In this document: positions 51,226 through 59,438 of the stretch, piece after piece
Numbering within the stretch: position 1 is the stretch's first letter
How the letters are laid out: each line of letters opens with the position of its first letter
From: an uncultured Collinsella sp.
Lineage (GTDB): Bacteria; Actinomycetota; Coriobacteriia; Coriobacteriales; Coriobacteriaceae
Assembly: GCA_958403385.1 (NCBI GenBank)
Contig: CATXXC010000004.1
Location: 61,120 to 125,119 of the forward strand
Length of the DNA stretch: 64,000 nucleotides
Direction: 5' to 3'
Position numbers and translations under genes: made by a program
Notes under the pieces: model-generated
Databases searched by the model: none
Seen by the model: the letters and a program-made list of their open reading frames with translations, nothing else
Told to the model about the DNA's origin: nothing

Positions 51226-51915
51226 CTAGGCGTCTTTCACCACGTCGGGACTCGTCGCACGCGATGCGCGATAGGCATCGGCCTCCTTGGAGACGCGTTC
51301 GAGCAGCTCGGATGTATCGACGCCCTCGACTTGCGCGACCGTTTCCACCGTCTGCATGGCGACCGCCCTCAGGTACGCGCACGCGCTGTCCCCCGGCTGC
51401 TCGAGGTCTATCTCCTCGCCGCCCTCCCGGGCAAAGCCGACCGCCATCACAAAGCCCATGATGCCCGAGACCAGAAAGCCCACCGCAAAGCTCGAATCTG
51501 CCTTGAGCTCTTCTCCGTCGGGGTGGACGATCTCTCTCACGCGGTCGATGATGATCGTATGGATGCCCTGCACGACCTGCTCGGCGGCACCCGCCCTCAT
51601 GGTGATGACGATGCGCCGCAGCAGGCAGCGGACGTCGCGCCGGTCGAACGCCGAAAGGTCGCCCTCGCTCGAAAAATGCCAGAGGGCATCGGTGATGAGC
51701 TCGTTATCCTGCAGCAGCTGGGCTATGGCGATGGCGACGAGTTCATCGAAATCGTGAAAATAGTAGTAAAACGTTCCGCGATTGCACTGGGCGGCGCGGG
51801 TCACCTCGCCAACCGACAGCTCGAAGATGCTGTTGTTCTCGATGAGCTCCCAAAACGCCTCGATGATACGGGTGCGTGCATCGGGCGCATCGGCGTCCTT
51901 ACGCGGTCTCGCCAT
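51226..51915 (-). CDS. TetR-family transcriptional regulator
   Basis: 229 residues. The N-terminal HTH reads TRIIEAFWELIENNSIFELS, then VGEVTRAAQCNRGTFYYYF with the typical TetR T-F-Y-Y-Y-F. The C-terminal domain is ligand-binding and has no hydrophobic span. It starts inside the 3' end of the activase gene (17-bp overlap), so the two are co-expressed. The palindrome at 56388 ahead of the operon is its probable operator. Confidence 0.88.
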   Translation of the reverse strand: MARPRKDADAPDARTRIIEAFWELIENNSIFELSVGEVTRAAQCNRGTFYYYFHDFDELVAIAIAQLLQDNELITDALWHFSSEGDLSAFDRRDVRCLLRRIVITMRAGAAEQVVQGIHTIIIDRVREIVHPDGEELKADSSFAVGFLVSGIMGFVMAVGFAREGGEEIDLEQPGDSACAYLRAVAMQTVETVAQVEGVDTSELLERVSKEADAYRASRATSPDVVKDA

Positions 51916-54900
51916 GCGCCTCACCGCACCCCTGCGCCTTGGCGTTCATGATGAGCATCTGAAGACGGTTCTCCACGTTGGCGAAGCTCACGTCGGGATC
52001 GTAGTCGAGCGGCAGGAACTGCGCCGTGGGATACTGCTCCTTGAGCGCATGGATGAGCCCGCGCCCCACGACATGGTTGGGCAGACACCCGAACGGCTGC
52101 AGGATCACGAAGTTGCGGCAGCCGCGCTTGGCGTGCTCGAGGATCTCCGCCGGAATCAGCACGCCCTCGCCCGCATCGAACGTATGGTGCAGGATCTTAT
52201 CGCTCGCGCGCACGAGCTCGGGCATGCGCGTCGGCGGCTCGTAGAGCGGGCTCGCCGCGCCCAGGCGGTCGCAACGGTCGTGCGCGAGCTCGAACAGGTT
52301 GTCCGCCGTGGCGTACCAGGCCTTTTCGGGCAGCGACAGGTCGACGTGGAACTCGCGCGACTGCGCATGCTTGTAGAAATAGGTCTTGCGGATCACGTCG
52401 GTCATGCGCGCCTCGATGACCTCGAGCCCGTTGTCCTCGAGGTAGCGCTCAATCTCGTGGTTGGCGCCGAGATGGAAATTGAGCAGGTACTCGCCCACGA
52501 TGAGAACGGTCGGATGCGGGTTCGAGCGGTCGTACGGAACGGCGTCCATGATCGCAAGCGCGCGTTTGAAGCCCGTCGCCTGGCCTCTCAGCCCGGAGCG
52601 CTCCATGCCCTCGATAACCTCATCGAGCGCGCGGTCGAACGCAGCGTCCGCCGCGCCCTTCTCGAGCTCGTAGGGACGGATGCGCCTAAGCATGGCCTCG
52701 AGGGCATCGATCATGGGAAGACCGTAGGCGATCTGGATGCTCGGGCCAAGGCCGAGCTTGAAGCCCGGATGCGCATTGTGGGCATCGACGTCGTCGTTGG
52801 TGAGCACCGGGACATAGTCGTATCCCGCGTCGTCGAGCGCGCGGCGCAGCAGGGGCATGTAGTGCGTCAGGCGGCAGTCGCCGATATACTTGCCAGTCAC
52901 CACGGCGACGTCGTGCGGGTCGTACTTACCGCTCTCGAGTGCCGCGAGCGCCTCGCCGATCACGATTTGCGCGGGGAAGCAGATGTCGTTGTGCACATAG
53001 CGTTTGCCCAGGCGGATGGCATCCTCGCGCCCGATATCAAGGGCCTCGGCGCGCACGCCCTGATTGCGCATCGCCGCGGTCATGAGCCTGCAGAACGCAT
53101 GGGAGGTGTTGGGGACCAGCGCGATCTTGTCGTGCCGGTCGCGCTTGGTGTACTTGACCTTATACGGGTCGTCGAGCGGATGGACCGCGTGCACCCGGGC
53201 GCCCTCGGCACGCTCCTCCGCGCGACGACGGTTGACCGACTCGATAAACGAACGCACGCGAATGCCCATGGGACCGGCGACGTCGCTCTCATCGAGCTTG
53301 ATCATCATCGGAACCTTGGAGCCCATCTCGCCCATCATGCGCGCGATCTCGTCGGTGAGATACGCATCGTGGCCGCAGCCGAAGCTGCCCATCTGCACGA
53401 GCTCGAGCTCGGGCGTCGATGCGACGATGACCGCGCACGACAGCATGCGCGCATGGTAGTTGTTCACGATGTCGATGCGGCTGTTGGAAAGATCGACGTT
53501 GCAGACCCCCGGCACCGCATCGGGCGTCAGCACGGGGATGCCGCGCTCAGAGAAGAGCTTGGGCAGCCCGTGGTTGACCAGCGGGTCGTTGTGGTACGGG
53601 CGCGAAGCGATCACCACCGCGTAGCCGCCGTCCTCGCGCACGTTCTCGAGCACCTGCCTGCCGCGCAGCTGCAGCTGGTTCTCAAACGTCTCCTGCGCGC
53701 GGTCCGCCTGCTCGGTCGCCTTGGCAACCAGGTCGGCATCGATATCGAAGGTCTCCTTGCACCACGCCTTGAGCTGGCGGTTTCGGTCGCCCTCGTCGTA
53801 CCAGTGGAACAGCGGCGTATCGAACGGAACGCCGAAACGCTCCTCCGGGTTATCGGAATTGCGCATCACGTAGGGGTATCCCTTTACGACGGCGCACATC
53901 CACTCGCTGGTAGAGGCGGCGTTTTCGGTGGGCACCGTCGTGATGATGGGCATGAAGATGCGGTCGACGCCGGCGTCGACGAGATTGCGGATGTGCCCGT
54001 GGACGAGCTTGGCCGGGAAGCACACGGTGTCGGATGTGACGTGCGCCAGACCGCGCTCGTACATCGCCTTGGTGCTGCGTCCCGAGACGCGCACCTTAAA
54101 GCCGAGCGTGCTGAAGAACGTCGACCAGAACGGCATGGTGTCCCAGAACTCGAGCACACGGGGAATGCCGATCGTGACATCGCGCCCCCCGCTGACGGGA
54201 ACCGTGGGGTACGACTCGAACAGCAGCTTCTCGCGGTCGACAAAGAGATTGGGGGCAGCCGCGGTCCGGTCGCGCCCCGTGCCGGGTGCCTGTGCCTCGC
54301 AAGCACCCTGCGGACGCAGCTCCTCCGCCGCGGGAACCTCGCGCACGAGCTCATCCCATGAGATGGCGCCGCCGCGCGGGCAGCGATTGCCCGTGACGTA
54401 AAGCGAGCCGTCGCCAAATGCCACGACCGCGCGCTGGCAGCGGTTGTTGCACCGACGGCAGGTAACGCCGCCGAACTCGCGATGCTCGAAGCGCTCCACG
54501 GCATCGAGCCCGATAAACGACGTGCCGGCGTCGCCCTTGCGGCATTCCTCGCGCGCGAGCAGGGCGATACCGATAGCGCCCATCAGCCCCGGGTGGGGCG
54601 CACGCGTGACGGGTTTGCCCAGATACTGCTCGAATGCGCGCAGCACCGCGTCGTTTCGGAACGTGCCGCCCTGGACGACGACTTTGTCGCCCAGACGGTT
54701 GAGATTTGAAACGCGAATGACCTTGGTGAACACGTTCTCGATAATCGAACGGCAGAGACCGGCCATGATGTCGCCCGGACCCTTACCGCGCCGCTGCTCG
54801 GAAACGACGCTGCTGTTCATGAACACCGTGCAGCGGCTGCCGAGAACGGCGGGGGCTTTGGACGAAAATGCCTCGGTCGCGATATCCTCAACGGCTATTC

Positions 54901-56338
54901 CGAGGTTTTTGGCAAAACCCTCGAGGAACGAGCCGCAGCCCGCAGAGCACGCCTCGTTGACGACGATATCGGTCAGCACGCCGTGGTTGAGCCAGATGGC
55001 CTTCATATCCTGTCCGCCGATGTCGAGCACGAAGGTCGCATCGGGAACGCATGCGCACGCGGCGCGGGCGTGCGCGACCGTCTCGACCGTATGGTAGTCG
55101 GCGTGGAACGCGCGCGCGAAAAGCTCCTCGCCGTATCCCGTGGTGCCCACGGCATCGATCGCAAGCGTGACTCCCGCTGTCTCCCAGCGGTTCTTCAAGC
55201 TGACAAGACCCTGTTGGGCGACGTCGAGCGGTCTGCCGTTATTAGACGCGTAGAACGAATCGACAAGCTCACCCGCCTCATCGACCAGGGCGAACTTGGT
55301 CGTCGTGCTCCCCGAATCGATACCGAGCGCCACACGCACCGTCTCTCCGGGCGCATACGCATCCGGACCCTTTGCCGGCGTCTCTTTGCCATGGCGTGCC
55401 GTAAAATCCGCCTGCTCGGCAGGTGTGGCAAAAAAGGGCTGGGCAAGACGTCCCTCCCCGCTTGCGGGCGCGACCGTCTCGAGCTTATCCAGCCGGACAA
55501 AAGCGTCGGGAAGGTCGATCGGTTGGGACGATGCGAACATGTCGGTCAGCGACAGGGCGGCACCGCGCGCGACCATGATCTGCGGATCGCGCGGGACGAT
55601 AACCTGATCGTCCGATAGATTCAGTTGCTCCCGGAACACGCGGACCAGTGTGGGGTTGTAGGCGAGCGTACCGCCCTCGAAGATTACCGGCGGCTCGATG
55701 TCGATACCCTGGGCCAGACCGCCGATCGTTTGGCGGGCGACCGCGTGAAGCGCCGAAAGCGCCAGGTCGGTGGTAGGAATGCCCTCGTTGAGCAGCGGCT
55801 GGATATCGGTCTTTGCGTACACGCCGCAGCGGCCCGAGACCTCGTGGACGGTCGTTCCCCGGCTTGCGAGCTGCTCGAACTCGCCCGATTCGGTGCCGAC
55901 CCCCATGAGCTTTGCCATCTCGTCGATAAATGCACCGGTACCGCCTGCGCACGAGCCGTTCATGCGCATGTCGGCAACCTCGATGTCTCCCTTATCGTTG
56001 GTGCGGAAGAAGATCATCTTGGCGTCTTGGCCGCCCAGCTCGATGGCGCAGCGCGTCTGCGGATAGAACCTGCTGATCGCGAGCGCGTTGGCGACCACCT
56101 CCTGAACGTACGAGGCGCCCAGCGCGGTCGCGATATCGCGCGCACCCGAGCCGGTCACCGCAACGCGCAGTGACTCATGGGGAAAGCGCTCGGCGAGCTC
56201 GCCGAGCATGGCGCGCACGCTCGCTGTCTGACACGCCCCGTGGCGGCGATATCCCCACCACGCCTCGGTCATATCCTCGTGCATCGCGTAAACTTTGGTC
56301 GTCGTCGACCCTACGTCCAGTCCTACTAGCAACGCCAT
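51899..56338 (-). CDS. Giant 2-hydroxyacyl-CoA dehydratase activase-related protein
   Basis: 1479 residues. Two ASKHA ATPase modules of the HgdC/BadF type: MALLVGLDVGSTTTKVYAMH (residue 1 on) with MNGSCAGGTGAFIDEMAKL, and RVALGIDSGSTTTKFALVDE (about residue 325) with NEACSAGCGSFLEGFAKN; each SCAGG/ACSAGCG Cys is an iron-sulfur cluster ligand. Then a Cys-rich block (CRRCNNRCQRAV, NRCPRGG), a DUF2229-like domain (IGIPRVLEFWDTMPFWSTFF) and a dehydratase-like C-terminal domain (VPVLTNDDVDAHNAHPGFKL). Proteins of this design are found in strict anaerobes; the acceptor is unknown. GGAG precedes the ATG. Confidence 0.88.
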   Translation of the reverse strand: MALLVGLDVGSTTTKVYAMHEDMTEAWWGYRRHGACQTASVRAMLGELAERFPHESLRVAVTGSGARDIATALGASYVQEVVANALAISRFYPQTRCAIELGGQDAKMIFFRTNDKGDIEVADMRMNGSCAGGTGAFIDEMAKLMGVGTESGEFEQLASRGTTVHEVSGRCGVYAKTDIQPLLNEGIPTTDLALSALHAVARQTIGGLAQGIDIEPPVIFEGGTLAYNPTLVRVFREQLNLSDDQVIVPRDPQIMVARGAALSLTDMFASSQPIDLPDAFVRLDKLETVAPASGEGRLAQPFFATPAEQADFTARHGKETPAKGPDAYAPGETVRVALGIDSGSTTTKFALVDEAGELVDSFYASNNGRPLDVAQQGLVSLKNRWETAGVTLAIDAVGTTGYGEELFARAFHADYHTVETVAHARAACACVPDATFVLDIGGQDMKAIWLNHGVLTDIVVNEACSAGCGSFLEGFAKNLGIAVEDIATEAFSSKAPAVLGSRCTVFMNSSVVSEQRRGKGPGDIMAGLCRSIIENVFTKVIRVSNLNRLGDKVVVQGGTFRNDAVLRAFEQYLGKPVTRAPHPGLMGAIGIALLAREECRKGDAGTSFIGLDAVERFEHREFGGVTCRRCNNRCQRAVVAFGDGSLYVTGNRCPRGGAISWDELVREVPAAEELRPQGACEAQAPGTGRDRTAAAPNLFVDREKLLFESYPTVPVSGGRDVTIGIPRVLEFWDTMPFWSTFFSTLGFKVRVSGRSTKAMYERGLAHVTSDTVCFPAKLVHGHIRNLVDAGVDRIFMPIITTVPTENAASTSEWMCAVVKGYPYVMRNSDNPEERFGVPFDTPLFHWYDEGDRNRQLKAWCKETFDIDADLVAKATEQADRAQETFENQLQLRGRQVLENVREDGGYAVVIASRPYHNDPLVNHGLPKLFSERGIPVLTPDAVPGVCNVDLSNSRIDIVNNYHARMLSCAVIVASTPELELVQMGSFGCGHDAYLTDEIARMMGEMGSKVPMMIKLDESDVAGPMGIRVRSFIESVNRRRAEERAEGARVHAVHPLDDPYKVKYTKRDRHDKIALVPNTSHAFCRLMTAAMRNQGVRAEALDIGREDAIRLGKRYVHNDICFPAQIVIGEALAALESGKYDPHDVAVVTGKYIGDCRLTHYMPLLRRALDDAGYDYVPVLTNDDVDAHNAHPGFKLGLGPSIQIAYGLPMIDALEAMLRRIRPYELEKGAADAAFDRALDEVIEGMERSGLRGQATGFKRALAIMDAVPYDRSNPHPTVLIVGEYLLNFHLGANHEIERYLEDNGLEVIEARMTDVIRKTYFYKHAQSREFHVDLSLPEKAWYATADNLFELAHDRCDRLGAASPLYEPPTRMPELVRASDKILHHTFDAGEGVLIPAEILEHAKRGCRNFVILQPFGCLPNHVVGRGLIHALKEQYPTAQFLPLDYDPDVSFANVENRLQMLIMNAKAQGCGEAHGETA

Positions 56339-56387
56339 AATGCTCCGTCTCTCGCATTTTTCCCGCTAGAGATATACCACTCTACGT

Positions 56388-56408
56388 AATACAACAGACT
56401 GTTGTATT
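56388..56408. promoter_or_regulatory. TetR-type operator ahead of the activase-tetR operon
   Basis: AATACAACAG-A-CTGTTGTATT, a perfect 21-bp palindrome about 50 bp upstream of the activase start. Symmetry and length fit a TetR dimer site, presumably for the regulator at the end of this operon. Confidence 0.75.
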
Positions 56409-56418
56409 TAAACTCCGT

Positions 56419-56453
56419 ATAAAAAGCGGCTGCCGAAACGCTTCAGCAGCCGC
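56419..56453 (-). terminator. Terminator of the DUF2798 gene
   Basis: GCGGCTGC (56426-56433) pairs with GCAGCCGC (56446-56453); on the minus strand TTTTTATACG follows. It stands between the DUF2798 gene and the activase promoter. The remaining 56454-56619 stretch holds nothing recognisable. Confidence 0.85.
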
Positions 56454-56619
56454 CGAATGCACCAACAGATTGTTCTGCGCGCTAGCACGTCGGGCAACGG
56501 AGCAGCACGGGCCCTCCGGTCATGCGCACCGCTCACGCCCGCGATGTCGCCGAGAGAGCTATCCACGCTTAGGACTCCAACCAAGCAAGTCGCCCGCGCT
56601 CAGCAGATCCCTAAGCGAG

Positions 56620-57168
56620 CTACTCGCACTCAGGAGCCATAGCCTGCTCCAAGAGCTCGGCATGCTCCTCCTCGAAAACCGTCCCCACAGGGAAGGCGCG
56701 ACGGAAGACGAAGCGGGAAATCGGACCGGCTACCAAAAGGTTCCACGGCAGCGCCATCACAAAATTATGCGGGATGTTGATCATCCAGATCGCGGGCACG
56801 GAATACAGGTTCGCAAGGATGCCGCCGGGCATGTGCGTCAGACCCTCACAGGCACCGTACAGCGACATGATGATGACCATGGGAACGACCATGCAGGAGC
56901 TGACGGCGAGCGTCATGGCAAGTGGCGAGCTCTTGCCCGGCGTGACCAAGTACTTAAAGGCGAAACCCTTGGCGAGCGGGCTGGCGACGAACCAGTCGCA
57001 GCACATGGCAAAAATGTAGGCAACGGGGAAGCCGAGCCACGCAGTGGCAACGACCTCGCCGTTGATGGCCCCGTGCTGCAGGGCAACGTTGTAGATGCTC
57101 ATCCAGAGCACCATGCAAAAGCACATGATAAAGGTGAACAGCAGGCTCTCTCGTTTGTTGATAGGCAT
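56620..57168 (-). CDS. DUF2798-type membrane protein
   Basis: 182 residues from ATG 57168. Four hydrophobic segments in two similar halves: LLFTFIMCFCMVLWMSIYNV and VSSCMVVPMVIIMSLYGACE each open with a similar motif, as in DUF2798 proteins. A short acidic C-terminal tail follows. Function unknown. A hairpin-terminator leader precedes it. Confidence 0.75.
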   Translation of the reverse strand: MPINKRESLLFTFIMCFCMVLWMSIYNVALQHGAINGEVVATAWLGFPVAYIFAMCCDWFVASPLAKGFAFKYLVTPGKSSPLAMTLAVSSCMVVPMVIIMSLYGACEGLTHMPGGILANLYSVPAIWMINIPHNFVMALPWNLLVAGPISRFVFRRAFPVGTVFEEEHAELLEQAMAPECE

Positions 57169-57192
57169 AAAGGGCAGATTCCTCTCTGTGTT

Positions 57193-57269
57193 GTACCGCG
57201 GCGCCACGCAACAAAAACGGGCGGGCAAGATGGAGCTGTTGGAACTTCATCTCGCCCGCCCGTGGTACG
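57193..57269 (-). promoter_or_regulatory. Candidate attenuator leader of the DUF2798 gene
   Basis: On the minus strand CGGGCGGGCGAGATG and its near-complement CATCTTGCCCGCCCG form a stable hairpin (about 57219-57263) directly followed by TTTTTG. Flanking GTACC/GGTAC (57265-57269 and 57193-57197) could close a competing outer stem. The gene start is only 25 bp further on. Confidence 0.5.
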
Positions 57270-57378
57270 CGCGTCTGCGACTACTTATGTGGTGGAACCA
57301 GCCTAGCACGAAACGCATGCGCTTCGTAAGCGTTGAGTTTATGAAGATGCAGGGCACCAATAATCCCCCGACCCCATA

Positions 57379-57445
57379 AGTTGCGGTGGAATACGGACTG
57401 TTTTGACCCTTTAAGCAGCAATTCAGTCCCTATTTCACCGCAACT
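57379..57445. repeat. Inverted-repeat element F, copy 2
   Basis: AGTTGCGGTGGAATACGGACTG (arm 57379-57400, quoted in part here as AGTTGCGGTGGAATACGG) pairs with 57424-57445 with two mismatches. The loop differs from copy 1 at 6385, so the arms rather than the loop are conserved. Confidence 0.8.
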
Positions 57446-57446
57446 C

Positions 57447-57481
57447 ATTTGGTGCAAAGTAACCTGTCTCCCTTGCACCAA
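57447..57481. repeat. Hairpin and direct repeat ATTTGGTGCAAAGTAA, copy 1
   Basis: The 16-mer at 57447-57462 recurs at 59178-59193, on the other side of the ThrE-type gene. In this copy TTGGTGCAA also pairs with TTGCACCAA (57473-57481), ending one base before the ThrE-type stop codon, so it may help termination on the minus strand. Confidence 0.6.
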
Positions 57482-59050
57482 TTAGCTGGTGTGGCGCCAG
57501 CGAGGGTCGGTGAGGGTTCTCGCCACGCCCAAGCCAACGGGCAAAAACGCCACGATGAGCACCGCGCGCACAAACCAGCCGAGCATATTAACCGTATCGA
57601 AGGTGCACATGTAATACATCGAGCGATACAGATACAAGCCCGGCACCATAATGACAATCGATGGCACCGTGAGGGCGATACGTGGGTAGGTGAGCTTGAC
57701 TTCGGCCAAGCTTGCCAGCAGCCCCGATACCAGAGCGCCGATAAACGCTGCCGCCTCGGGAGGCATACCTACGCTCAGGCCCAGAAAGGGAAACAGCGTC
57801 GGCGCATCGACGAGCGTAAGGCGCAAGGTATTGGACACGGCGCCGATCAGCCCAGCTGCCGCGGCCATCTTTACCGGGCTGTTGAACATCACCGAGAAGC
57901 CGAATACGCCGATAAAGCTCATCAGTATGCGCAAGAGCGTAAGAGCCAACGGTGAGAGACCAAGCGGGGCGAAGTCATCCGGCGCCAGTCCCACACACTC
58001 GGCAACCATCCAACCTACGAGGGTCGCCATCACAATAATTGACACAGCATACGAAAGACGCTCGATACCGCTTCGCATGTCGAGCTTAGCGATGTCGAGG
58101 CCTGCCGTAATGAGGGGAAAGCCGGGAATCACAAAGAGCATGGCGCCGATATAGCCTTCTTGGTGCGACATTGCCCCTGGAATGACCTGGCCAAGGCCGA
58201 GCAATGCCAGCAGATACGAAACGCAAGCGAGCGCAACACCAGTCGTCAGCGCGCTAAACTGGCCAAGACCCTGCTTGAGAATATGGGAGCGAGCAAAGTT
58301 ACCGACACCAGCGCCTACGAATGCGCAGGCCATCTCGATAGGGCCGCCGCCGAGCAAGAAGACGAAGGCGCCGCAAGCACAGGCTGCCGCAAGGCCCTGT
58401 TGCCAGGAAGCGTAATCGGGCTTCGAGCTCTCAACGGTCCTGAGCATCTCGTGATACTCGTGTACCGTGAAGCGACGACCATAGGTCTCGATTTCCTTGA
58501 GGAAACTCTCCATCATCCAAATGCGATGGGTATTGACTCCCGTTGTGGGCAGGCTGACAACCTCGTTAAAGCAGTGGCCATCTTCGATGCAGGTGCACTC
58601 AAACGACAGAAGACTCAGGTCGACGTGAATCGTGACGCCGAGCACAGCGGCAACACGATTCATGGTATCGCGCACGCGCCAGGCACCCGTTCCGCTTGCC
58701 AGCATAAGCATGCCGGTGCGGCAGATGATGGATGATTTATCGGTGAGCGGCGCATCGACGGCAAGCTCATCGCCTGCCGTCACGATCTGGCGCCAGTCAG
58801 TTTTCATATGGAGTGCACCGGCACGAGCGCCGTGGTGCATAGGGACTCTCGAAAGCAGCGAGTCCAGGCGCGAAGACTGTGGGGGCTCCGTTGATTCACC
58901 CTCGTCCTCGTTGGGCTCTTCATCGACCAGATCAAAGGAATCAAGCGGCGCTGGCTCGCGACGATCGATTAGCTCCTCATCCTCATCATCAAAGTAGTTG
59001 AACTGATCGAGCATGTCCTCTTCGATTGCACGCTCGCTCGCGTCGTCCAT
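57482..59050 (-). CDS. Threonine/serine exporter, ThrE family fusion
   Basis: 522 residues. An acidic N-terminal tail of about 70 residues (DEDEELIDRREPAPLDSFDL) precedes a ThrE_1 (DUF1212) domain with the hydrophilic region GTGAWRVRDTMNRVAAVLGV and five hydrophobic segments. ThrE_2 follows from about residue 375. Fusing both halves in one chain is the corynebacterial ThrE design. GGAGCGC precedes the ATG. Flanked by 16-bp direct repeats. Confidence 0.85.
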   Translation of the reverse strand: MDDASERAIEEDMLDQFNYFDDEDEELIDRREPAPLDSFDLVDEEPNEDEGESTEPPQSSRLDSLLSRVPMHHGARAGALHMKTDWRQIVTAGDELAVDAPLTDKSSIICRTGMLMLASGTGAWRVRDTMNRVAAVLGVTIHVDLSLLSFECTCIEDGHCFNEVVSLPTTGVNTHRIWMMESFLKEIETYGRRFTVHEYHEMLRTVESSKPDYASWQQGLAAACACGAFVFLLGGGPIEMACAFVGAGVGNFARSHILKQGLGQFSALTTGVALACVSYLLALLGLGQVIPGAMSHQEGYIGAMLFVIPGFPLITAGLDIAKLDMRSGIERLSYAVSIIVMATLVGWMVAECVGLAPDDFAPLGLSPLALTLLRILMSFIGVFGFSVMFNSPVKMAAAAGLIGAVSNTLRLTLVDAPTLFPFLGLSVGMPPEAAAFIGALVSGLLASLAEVKLTYPRIALTVPSIVIMVPGLYLYRSMYYMCTFDTVNMLGWFVRAVLIVAFLPVGLGVARTLTDPRWRHTS

Positions 59051-59177
59051 ACAGGCGCTCCTTTCCTACCGACTAACCCCCATCCTAGGCAGCAACGGCT
59101 AAAGGAAACATAAAAGAGACGACTGTCATGCGAGCCATATGCGCAAACGTCGATTCATCGATGGACCACTCTCGTGT

Positions 59178-59193
59178 ATTTGGTGCAAAGTAA
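59178..59193. repeat. Direct repeat ATTTGGTGCAAAGTAA, copy 2
   Basis: Identical 16-mer to 57447-57462, here without the pairing partner. It lies in the gap upstream of the ThrE-type gene. The rest of 59051-59287 holds no gene. Confidence 0.6.
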
Positions 59194-59287
59194 TGATCCC
59201 TTTTCCTCCGTCCCCAAGGGATCAAAGTGCCGGCAGAAAAGGAACGTCCCTAAGTGCCAACCAGGGCAACGCCGCAGGTAGAGGACA

Positions 59288-59435
59288 GACAGCGAAAGCC
59301 CGCCAGAGCGAGCAAGGTGCCTTGAAACAAGGCGGCATTGACCTTTTGGTCATGCCGCCGAAGTTGAAAGGCAGATTGCCGCTCTGGCGGGCTTGCAGCG
59401 TCAACTGGTTACGGCGTTTGGCAAAACGCCGTAAC
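59288..59435. repeat. Structured dispersed element A, copy 2
   Basis: 148 bp, eight differences by eye from 10336-10483. Two of them restore pairing in the central stem (GGTGGC/GCCACC becomes GGCGGC/GCCGCC). It lies just downstream of lysS on the minus strand, as copy 1 lies just downstream of the esterase; the terminal GTTACGGCGTTT hairpin ends 4 bp after the stop. Confidence 0.85.
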
Positions 59436-59438
59436 CCC

